Shown here: positions 1 through 5,193 of the stretch, in pieces
Layout: each line of letters opens with the position of its first letter
Numbering within the stretch: the first letter of the stretch is position 1
Assembly (NCBI GenBank): GCA_964410665.1
Contig: CAYPIE010000191.1
Location: 1 to 5,193, forward strand
From: CAYPIE01 sp964410665
GTDB taxonomy: Bacteria > Planctomycetota > Planctomycetia > Gemmatales > Gemmataceae
Direction: 5' to 3'
Length of the DNA stretch: 5,193 nucleotides
Translations under genes and position numbers: made by a program
The notes under the pieces: model-generated
What the model saw: only the letters and a program-made list of their open reading frames with translations
Databases searched by the model: none
What the model was told of the DNA's origin: nothing

Positions 1-47
1 AGAAGAGACTGTGCACTGCGCAGGAACGTAAGTTCCGGAGCTCTTCT
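1..47. other. Imperfect stem-loop structure in intergenic DNA
   Basis: The first seven bases, agaagag, are perfectly complementary to ctcttct at 41-47. Between them lies a perfect inner hairpin, ggaac (23-27), loop gtaa, gttcc (32-36). The two stems could form one elongated cruciform or RNA structure with unpaired stretches at 8-22 and 37-40. The interior also has short palindromes, gtgcac (11-16) and ctgcgcag (16-23). There is no T-run after it, so it is not a standard intrinsic terminator. It could be part of an upstream gene's 3' end or of a dispersed repeat. The window starts at its first base, so it may be cut. Confidence 0.4.
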
Positions 48-64
48 CTGCCTCTGCAGGCGAG

Positions 65-84
65 CCCCGGACGTCAGTCCGGGG
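65..84. repeat. Perfect GC-rich hairpin, 8-bp stem with 4-nt loop
   Basis: The arm ccccggac (65-72) pairs perfectly with gtccgggg (77-84) across the loop gtca. It is followed by g-ttct rather than a T-run, so termination of an upstream transcript is possible but not typical. A short, perfect, GC-rich hairpin next to other intergenic repeats could equally be a dispersed palindromic element. Which of the two it is cannot be decided from one copy. Confidence 0.5.
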
Positions 85-90
85 GTTCTG

Positions 91-191
91 GCTTACCGCA
101 ACCGCCTCTGCCTCTTTCCCCGCACCGCAACCGCCTCTGCCGCTTCGCAGCGCAATCGCCTCTGCCGCTTCGCACCGCAATCGCCTCTGCC
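91..191. repeat. Tandem repeat array, about 25-bp period, four units
   Basis: The core cgcaaccgcctctgcc or cgcaatcgcctctgcc occurs four times, starting at 97, 126, 151 and 176. The last two full 25-bp units (142-166 and 167-191) differ at one base only (g150 against c175). The preceding unit (117-141) differs from the last at four. The first unit (91-112) equals the last unit minus three bases, plus one substitution. Degenerate pieces, gcctctgc, occur at 50-57 and 198-205. The period is not a multiple of three and no convincing gene crosses it, so it is noncoding. It ends about 55 bases before the membrane-protein start. An inverted copy of the core lies just after the last gene of the window. 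Confidence 0.8.
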
Positions 192-247
192 GCCAGAGCC
201 TCTGCGGACCGTACGATTGGTTCATTCCTCCTCCGAGACTGACTCGC

Positions 248-1327
248 ATGGCCGGCCAAGGGCGTAAGCCACGATCCTCGTCAAAGTCGCCGCCCCCTCC
301 TTCGGCTGCCAAGAGTCCCCCATCGCACCCACCACTACCTGCGGATCGCTCGGAATCCCGAATGATCGGGCACGTTTTGCCACACGTTGTGCTCTGGAAT
401 CTGTTGAGTCTGTCGGGTGTGACCGTGGTCATCATCGTTTGGCTGGCCTCTTTCACGGATCTGTTTCGCGCACTGCTCATCTGGTTGTTGATCTCGGCGG
501 TCGTACTTTGGTTGGCCCTATTGACCCGACTGGTACCTTTGCGTCTGTGGGCTGCGTTGAGGCTGTTGATCCGCGAGCAAGTGCTCGCGAGCCGCTGGAC
601 TTGGCGGATTACCCTCGGAGTGGCGGGCTTTCTCCTATTGGTCAGCAGTTTTCTCGGCACGGTCGAGATCATCAATGGTCCTGGCCAGGGGGATCATCTA
701 GTGGCCGTCGGTGGGGCCGTACCGGATATTGCCAAGGGCTTCCGTCTGGCGGCCGGTCAGAGCCGTCGCTTGCTGTGTTGGACGTCCTGGACGGGCCGCG
801 ATCTGAACCTCCGGGTTGAAGGTTATCCGATCAAATCTTTCAGTGAACTGAGGTTTAAACCCTGGTGGAAAACTTGGGAACCGATCCCCTGCGTGATTCC
901 CGCCAGCTTTCTACGTCCGGTGGTGATCATTGGCGGCGACAGCTTTGTCACTGAGCAGGTGCGCCAGAAGGACGCGAACTACCGCTTGTCTCTGCAGGTG
1001 GGCGAACAGGATCCAGAGGTCGTTGAGAATTGGGACGGGCGACTAATTCAGATAGGGAGTCGGGTGGATGATTTGCCGGTCAAAGCACAGTTCGGCTTGT
1101 TGCCTGGCGCCAAAGCCATGCTGGCTCGATATCCGGCGTTGGCGGTTGATGTTGTCGAGGCAATTCCGAACCTGAAGGCAGACGACCAACTGAACGTCCG
1201 GGTCGATCAAATCCGTGACGGCCAGCCCATCCCGTTTTTGCCGCGGCAGGAGCTGATCGTTCAGCCGGTGACGAGCATCGAGTTCATCCAGCCATTGCTG
1301 CTGCGCTTCACGGCGCCGCAGGACTAA
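248..1327 (+). CDS. Unrecognised three-helix membrane protein with proline-rich N-terminus
   Basis: I do not recognise this 359-residue protein. Residues 1-38 are a basic, Ser/Pro-rich, probably disordered tail with a run of four prolines. Hydrophobic helices follow at about 46-67, 74-96 and 121-138. The loop at 94-120 carries many arginines (R94, R99, R105, R109, R116, R120), so by the positive-inside rule it is cytoplasmic. This puts the N-terminus inside and the C-terminal domain (about 140-359) in the periplasm. That domain has a Trp-rich stretch (W178, W181, W206, W207, W210), two cysteines (C177, C215) and beta-like segments, but no catalytic signature I can name. The ATG at 248 has only a weak GAG at 235-237 upstream. 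An in-frame ATG at 362 would remove the tail and keep all helices. The gene is co-oriented with the cytochrome gene but separated from it by a promoter-bearing gap. It is probably real, given its length and clear topology; its function is unknown. Confidence 0.75.
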   Translation: MAGQGRKPRSSSKSPPPPSAAKSPPSHPPLPADRSESRMIGHVLPHVVLWNLLSLSGVTVVIIVWLASFTDLFRALLIWLLISAVVLWLALLTRLVPLRLWAALRLLIREQVLASRWTWRITLGVAGFLLLVSSFLGTVEIINGPGQGDHLVAVGGAVPDIAKGFRLAAGQSRRLLCWTSWTGRDLNLRVEGYPIKSFSELRFKPWWKTWEPIPCVIPASFLRPVVIIGGDSFVTEQVRQKDANYRLSLQVGEQDPEVVENWDGRLIQIGSRVDDLPVKAQFGLLPGAKAMLARYPALAVDVVEAIPNLKADDQLNVRVDQIRDGQPIPFLPRQELIVQPVTSIEFIQPLLLRFTAPQD

Positions 1328-1341
1328 ATCCGCGATCTTGG

Positions 1342-1371
1342 TTGACGGCCGTTTTGGTTCGGGTATACAAT
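1342..1371 (+). promoter_or_regulatory. Sigma-70-type promoter for the cytochrome/DUF1552 unit
   Basis: A -35 box TTGACG (1342-1347, five of six consensus bases) is followed after 18 nt by TACAAT (1366-1371, five of six). The overlapping hexamer TATACA (1364-1369) gives a 16-nt spacer instead. Transcription would begin near 1378-1380 and leave a leader of roughly 50 nt before the ATG at 1432. The placement, in the short gap just after the stop of the membrane-protein gene, supports it. It also explains the in-frame TTG at 1342: this is better read as part of the -35 box than as a start codon. No operator or riboswitch is visible between 1372 and 1431. Confidence 0.55.
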
Positions 1372-1431
1372 CAAATCATCCTACCCCTACCAATACGCGC
1401 TTTGCCTTGTTCTCCCCCAGCTTGGTACCCG

Positions 1432-3753
1432 ATGATGCGAACGGGAATGACTGCTCTCGCTGTGTTGCTGTTTGTACTGGGATACACAGCCACTATCCAG
1501 GCTACTGAGGAGGTGGATGGTGCCGCCGTCTACCGCATGAAGTGTGCCCGCTGCCATGGCGCCATGGGCGAGGGTAGCAAACGCTATTCACAGCGGCTTG
1601 AAGGCGACCGTTCAGTGCGGCAACTTGAGCGGGTTATCTTTGACACCATGCCCGAGGAGGATCCCGGTTCGTTGACCGATGCCGAGACCACCGCGGTATC
1701 GCAGTACATCTACGACCAGTTCTACTCCGAGTTGGCCCGCCAACGTAATCGCCCGGCTCGGATTGATCTCAGCCGTCTGACTGTGGAACAGTATCGCCAG
1801 TCGGTTAGCGATCTTGTGGAGAGTTTCCGTGGCCAGCCCAACCGCACCGATGAGCGCGGCCTGCGGGCTGAGTACTATCGAGGCCGCTCCCCACGCCGTA
1901 GTCGTCGGGTCGCTGAGCGGGTTGATGCCAAGGTCGACTTCGCCTTCGGTACCGAGTCGCCGATCCCGGACAAGCTGGACGCGGAGGAGTTCAACATCCG
2001 TTGGCGTGGGCTGCTCTTAGCCCCGGAGACCGGCGACTATGAGATCATCGTACGGTCCGAGCACGCCACCCAGCTATGGCTCAACGACAGCGAGACACCA
2101 CTCATCAATGCCCTGGTCAAGTCGGTCAACGAGAACGAACATAAGGCCACCATCTTCCTGGTCGCCGGCCGGGCTTACCCACTTCGGCTGGACTTCTCCA
2201 AGGCTAAACAGGGCGTCAACGACAAGAAGAAGACCGACCAGCAGAACGCTTCGGTCCGCCTGTGCTGGCGTCGGCCGCATCAACCCGACGAGGTCATCCC
2301 GCCGCGTTTCCTCGCACCAGGCAATGGACCGGAGGTGTTTAACTGTTCGACACCATTTCCACCGGATGATCGCAGCTATGGCTGGGTCCGCGGCACGAAT
2401 ATCTCGCGTGCCTGGGACCAGGCGACCACGAACGCCGCCATCGAAACGGTGGGCTATGTCTTCGCTCACCTGGAGGAGCTGGCTGGATTGGGCCGTAAGG
2501 ATGATCTGGCTCAGCGGCGGGCCAAACTGCAGACCTTTGGCCAACACTTCGCCGAGCGGGCCTTTCGACAGCCGCTAACCGAGCCGATGCGGCAAGTGAT
2601 TCATCGCCAGTTTGTCGAGTTCGTCAAGCCGGAAGAAGCCTTGAAGCGCGTTCTTTTATGGGTGCTCAAGTCGCCGCGCTTTCTCTATCGCGATCTGGGT
2701 AATGCGCCCGCGGCTTTTGCCATCGCCGCCCGCCTCTCGTTCGGATTATGGGACTCGCTGCCCGACCGGCAACTGTGGCAAGCCGCAGCTGCAGGCAAGT
2801 TGCACAAGGAACAAGAAGTCCGGCGGCAGATCCAGCGGATGCTCAAGGATCGCCGCGCAAAAGCCAAGCTCCGACGCTTTTTGTTCACCTGGCTCAAAGC
2901 CGACCAGCCGCATGATTTGGCCAAGGATGCTACGAAATACCCCGGCTTTGATGAGCAAGTCATTGCCGACCTGCGGAACTCCCTGGAATGGACGCTGGAT
3001 GCGTTGCTGACCGCCGAACATGCCGACTTCCGCCGTCTGTTGCACAGCGAAGAGGTGTTCGTCAACCAGCGGCTGGCCGAGTTCTACGACCTGGAACTGC
3101 CCGACCCGGTCGATCACAGCACCTTTGTGCCGGTGGCGATGAACCCCGGCAAGCGGGCCGGCGTGCTGACCCACCCCTACCTGATGACCATGCTCGCCCA
3201 CCACGACGCCACCTCGCCAATCCACCGCGGCGTCTTTTTAGCCCGTGGTGTGCTCGGCGTGGCTCTAAAGCCACCGCCCGAGGCGGTGGCTCCCCTGTCG
3301 CCAGACCTGCACCCGGACTTGACCACCCGGGAACGGGTGACCCTGCAGACTTCCCCGGCCAACTGCATGACTTGCCACGGCATCATCAACCCGCTCGGCT
3401 ACGCGCTGGAGCACTTTGACGCGGTCGGCCGCTTTCGCCTGACCGACAACGCCAAGCAGGTCGACGCCCTGGGCCACTATCAGCCACGTGAGGGGGACCG
3501 GGTCGAGTTTCGCGGCGCCCGTCCAATGGCCGATTTCTTAGCCGCTAGCCCCGAGGTCCATGCGGCCTTTGCCGAGCAACTGTTTCACCATCTGGTTCAG
3601 CAGCCGGTACGGGCCTATGGATCTGGTACACTGGAGAAATTGCGGCATTCCTTCGTGACCCACGACTTTGACGTGCGTAAACTGGCTACCGAGGCACTGG
3701 TGATCGCCGCGCTGCGGCCTGAGGACTTGAAGGTTTCGACTCGCCGTGAATGA
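1432..3753 (+). CDS. Exported PA14-containing cytochrome c, DUF1587/1595/1592/1588/1585 family
   Basis: A 773-residue periplasmic protein (numbered from the ATG at 1432). Residues 1-24 form a Sec signal peptide, likely cut after ATIQA. A class I cytochrome c domain follows with C38-x-x-C41-H42 and a plausible axial Met73 in DTMPEED. The first half of DUF1587 is at about 115-132 (RLTVEQYRQSVSDL). A PA14 domain spans about 142-296 (GLRAEYYRGR, then WRGLLLAPETGDYEI). The second half of DUF1587 is at 309-348 (FPPDDRSYGW). Next come DUF1595 (about 372-415, RAFRQPLTE), DUF1592 (425-555, ARLSFGLWDSLPD), DUF1588 (567-668) with a second heme motif C645-x-x-C648-H649 and NPLGYALEHFDAVGR, and DUF1585 (693-765). 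Members of this family are abundant in planctomycetes, mostly without a known reaction. PA14 domains often bind glycans, so a redox role near carbohydrate is an inference. An in-frame TTG at 1342 adds 30 residues before the signal peptide and overlaps the -35 box; ATGs at 1435 and 1447 are alternatives. No clear ribosome binding site precedes any of them. The family assignment is secure. Confidence 0.96.
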   Translation: MMRTGMTALAVLLFVLGYTATIQATEEVDGAAVYRMKCARCHGAMGEGSKRYSQRLEGDRSVRQLERVIFDTMPEEDPGSLTDAETTAVSQYIYDQFYSELARQRNRPARIDLSRLTVEQYRQSVSDLVESFRGQPNRTDERGLRAEYYRGRSPRRSRRVAERVDAKVDFAFGTESPIPDKLDAEEFNIRWRGLLLAPETGDYEIIVRSEHATQLWLNDSETPLINALVKSVNENEHKATIFLVAGRAYPLRLDFSKAKQGVNDKKKTDQQNASVRLCWRRPHQPDEVIPPRFLAPGNGPEVFNCSTPFPPDDRSYGWVRGTNISRAWDQATTNAAIETVGYVFAHLEELAGLGRKDDLAQRRAKLQTFGQHFAERAFRQPLTEPMRQVIHRQFVEFVKPEEALKRVLLWVLKSPRFLYRDLGNAPAAFAIAARLSFGLWDSLPDRQLWQAAAAGKLHKEQEVRRQIQRMLKDRRAKAKLRRFLFTWLKADQPHDLAKDATKYPGFDEQVIADLRNSLEWTLDALLTAEHADFRRLLHSEEVFVNQRLAEFYDLELPDPVDHSTFVPVAMNPGKRAGVLTHPYLMTMLAHHDATSPIHRGVFLARGVLGVALKPPPEAVAPLSPDLHPDLTTRERVTLQTSPANCMTCHGIINPLGYALEHFDAVGRFRLTDNAKQVDALGHYQPREGDRVEFRGARPMADFLAASPEVHAAFAEQLFHHLVQQPVRAYGSGTLEKLRHSFVTHDFDVRKLATEALVIAALRPEDLKVSTRRE

Positions 3754-3779
3754 ATCCCACCCCGACCGCACTTTCTTTC

Positions 3780-3784
3780 GGAGA
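3780..3784 (+). promoter_or_regulatory. Shine-Dalgarno that decides the DUF1552 start
   Basis: GGAGA lies 7 nt before the ATG at 3792, the best ribosome binding site in the window. It favours 3792 over the in-frame ATG at 3750, which overlaps the previous stop codon as ATGA. The residues gained by starting at 3750 (MNPTPTALSFGDCR) would push the twin-arginine motif away from the N-terminus. Confidence 0.7.
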
Positions 3785-3791
3785 CTGCCGT

Positions 3792-5108
3792 ATGACCGCC
3801 AAGCGTACTCGTCGTGAGTTCATCCGCGATCTGGGCCTGGGCACGGCGACGCTGCCGTTCCTGCTCAACCTGCCCAGCCTCGGCTTCGCCAACCAGGGCA
3901 AGCCCAAGCAGCGGCTGATCGTCATGTTCAGCCCCAACGGCACGGTCCGCAAGAACTTCTGGCCCGAGCAGCAAGGCCGCGACTTTGACTTGAAGGCCAT
4001 CCTCGAGCCGCTGGCGCCCTTCCGCGATAAACTGCTTGTCCTCAACGGCGTCTGCGACCGGGTCCGCGGCGACGGCGACAACCACATGCGCGGCATCGGC
4101 TGCCTGCTGACCGGCATCGAGCTGTTCCCCGGCAACATCCAAGGCGGCTCGCACACCCCGGCCGGCTGGGCCAGCGGTATCTCTCTTGATCAAGAAATCA
4201 AAAACTTTTTGCAAAAAAATCCCGTCACGCGTACCCGCTTTGGCTCGTTGGAGTTCGGCGTGTTGGTGCCCGAGCGGGCCGACACCTGGACGCGCATGTC
4301 CTACGCTGGGGCCAACCAGCCGCTGGCCCCGATCGATGACCCGTACCAGATGTTCGCCAAGCTCTACGGCAACATGAAGGACCGCGAGGCTCTGTCCAGC
4401 ATCCTCGACGAGGTCAACGACGACCTCAAGAAACTCCGTCAGGCTGTCAGCGCGGAGGATCGCAAGCTTCTGGAAGAGCACACCACCTTTGTCCGCGAGA
4501 TGGAGCAGGAGCTGCGCAACGCCGATGAGGTCAAGATCGGTCACCAGGTGCCCGAGCTCGAGCCGGGGATCCGCGAGGAGAACGACAACCTGCCCAAGAT
4601 CGCCAAGATGCAGATGGACCTGCTGGTCAATAGCCTGGCCAACGACTTTACGCGCATTGCCACGTTGCAGTTCACCAACTCGGTCGGTGGCGCCAAGATG
4701 CGCTGGCTGGGCATCGACGAGAGCCACCACGGCCTGTCGCACGAACCCAACAGCAACGAAGCGGCGCAAACCAAGCTGACCAAGATCAACAAGTGGTTCT
4801 GCGAGCAATTGGCTTATCTCGCCAAGCGGCTCGATGAGACCCCCGAACCGGGCGGCACCGGCAGCATGCTCGATCACACCACCATCCTGTGGGGCAACGA
4901 ACTGGGCGAAGGCAACTCGCACACGCTCAACGACATCCCGTTCGTGATGGTCGGCGGCGGCCTCGGCTTCCAGACCGGCCGATCGCTCAAGTTCAAGCGA
5001 GTGCCGCACAACCGCCTGCTCTTGTCGCTAGCGCACGGCTTCGGCCATCACATCGAGACCTTTGGTAAGCCCGACTTCTGTAGCGATGGCCCGCTCAGCC
5101 TGAGCTAA
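3792..5108 (+). CDS. Tat-exported DUF1552 (HXXSHH) family protein
   Basis: A 438-residue protein, full length for the family (numbered from 3792). A twin-arginine signal is present, T6-R7-R8-E9-F10-I11-R12, with a hydrophobic stretch to about residue 32 and a likely cut after GFA (A33). Family landmarks run in order: SPNG (47-50), NHMRGIGCLLTG (97-108), SLDQ (131-134), TRTRFGSLEFG (146-156), DPYQMFAKLYG (183-193), a helical Glu-rich section (about 200-260), the HXXSHH region at 312-318 reading HHGLSHE, LDHTTILWGNELGEGNSH (360-377) and VGGGLGF (387-393). The last His of the HXXSHH signature is Glu here. The activity of this family is unknown. Its gene follows the DUF1592 cytochrome gene after 38 nt, a common pairing in planctomycetes, so both probably work in one periplasmic process. 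Tat export suggests folding, perhaps with a bound cofactor, before transport. An ATG at 3750 is the alternative start. Codon third positions are strongly G/C, more so than in the membrane-protein gene. Confidence 0.96.
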   Translation: MTAKRTRREFIRDLGLGTATLPFLLNLPSLGFANQGKPKQRLIVMFSPNGTVRKNFWPEQQGRDFDLKAILEPLAPFRDKLLVLNGVCDRVRGDGDNHMRGIGCLLTGIELFPGNIQGGSHTPAGWASGISLDQEIKNFLQKNPVTRTRFGSLEFGVLVPERADTWTRMSYAGANQPLAPIDDPYQMFAKLYGNMKDREALSSILDEVNDDLKKLRQAVSAEDRKLLEEHTTFVREMEQELRNADEVKIGHQVPELEPGIREENDNLPKIAKMQMDLLVNSLANDFTRIATLQFTNSVGGAKMRWLGIDESHHGLSHEPNSNEAAQTKLTKINKWFCEQLAYLAKRLDETPEPGGTGSMLDHTTILWGNELGEGNSHTLNDIPFVMVGGGLGFQTGRSLKFKRVPHNRLLLSLAHGFGHHIETFGKPDFCSDGPLSLS

Positions 5109-5132
5109 GGCAGAGGCGATTGCGATGCGGGG
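5109..5132 (-). repeat. Inverted single copy of the upstream repeat core
   Basis: The 16 bases ggcagaggcgattgcg (5109-5124) are the exact reverse complement of the core at 151-166 and 176-191. Extended to 24 bases, 5109-5132 matches the reverse complement of 118-141 at 22 positions, including the flanking cccc. It begins directly after the DUF1552 stop codon. The repeat therefore brackets the three genes in opposite orientations, about 4.9 kb apart. Confidence 0.8.
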
Positions 5133-5193
5133 GAGGGCTCAGCCGATAGAGCGAATTCTGAGACCCAGCGGACGGTCCAGTTCGGGTGACGAC
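5133..5193. other. Noncoding 3' flank, no gene seen
   Basis: These last 61 bases carry no start codon with a usable reading frame and no T-rich terminator. The only pairing seen is weak: ctcag (5138-5142) with ctgag (5158-5162) over a 15-nt loop. If the operon ends here, its terminator is either beyond the window or not of the intrinsic type. Confidence 0.5.

Noticed and set aside
91..191. Repeat array as a CRISPR
   Set aside because: The units are directly adjacent with a 25-bp period and no unique spacers between them, so this is a simple tandem repeat.
74..259. Minus-strand small open frame over the repeat array
   Set aside because: It is composed mostly of translated tandem repeat and hairpin sequence, with a low-complexity Arg/Gly-rich product.
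439..819. Alternative-frame 126-codon open frame within the membrane-protein gene
   Set aside because: It competes with a longer frame that has coherent membrane helices and topology; its own product has no recognisable features.
2746..3225. Minus-strand open frame opposite the cytochrome gene
   Set aside because: It overlaps the conserved DUF1592/DUF1588 coding sequence and shows no domain or start signal of its own.
3615..5009. A 464-codon open frame on the minus strand covering almost all of the DUF1552 gene
   Set aside because: It is antisense to a clear family member with export signal and motifs. Its Val/Leu/His/Gly-rich, motif-free translation is what the reverse strand of a G/C-ending gene gives.
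5093..5105. Inverted repeat gctca-gcc-tgagc at the end of the DUF1552 gene as a terminator
   Set aside because: The stem is only 5 bp, lies before the stop codon and has no T-run after it.

Overview
This window looks like chromosomal DNA from a planctomycete (Pirellulaceae-like). The main evidence is a pair of exported proteins from families that are greatly expanded in that phylum: a c-type cytochrome of the DUF1587/DUF1592/DUF1588/DUF1585 group carrying a PA14 domain, followed by a DUF1552 (HXXSHH) protein. High GC, mostly weak Shine-Dalgarno signals and GC-rich dispersed repeats between genes fit this, but lineage is an inference from protein families, not from a marker gene.

Layout. Positions 1-247 hold no convincing gene. 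They contain two stem-loop structures (1-47 and 65-84) and a tandem array with a period of about 25 bp (91-191) built on the core cgcaaycgcctctgcc. Positions 248-1327 encode an unrecognised membrane protein: a proline-rich cytoplasmic tail, three predicted membrane helices and a C-terminal domain of about 220 residues predicted outside the cytoplasm. The gap after it contains a good sigma-70-type promoter (1342-1371). Positions 1432-3753 encode the Sec-exported, two-heme-motif PA14/DUF1592 cytochrome. Positions 3792-5108 encode the Tat-exported DUF1552 protein, with its own Shine-Dalgarno. The last 85 bases are noncoding and begin with an inverted copy of the repeat core from the upstream array.

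How the genes work together. The cytochrome and DUF1552 genes are almost certainly one transcription unit: they are 38 nt apart, or overlap by ATGA if an earlier start is used. The promoter lies directly before the cytochrome gene. One product should pass through Sec and then receive heme in the periplasm. The other carries a twin-arginine signal and so should fold before export. The PA14 domain suggests a glycan ligand, so a periplasmic redox module acting on or near carbohydrate is a reasonable guess. No reaction has been established from the sequence. The upstream membrane protein is co-oriented, but the internal promoter means it need not belong to the same unit.

The most distinctive points are the PA14 domain nested inside the DUF1587 segment, the repeat core that brackets all three genes in opposite orientations, and the HxxSHE variant of the HXXSHH signature. 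No mobile element, CRISPR array, tRNA or rRNA was found.
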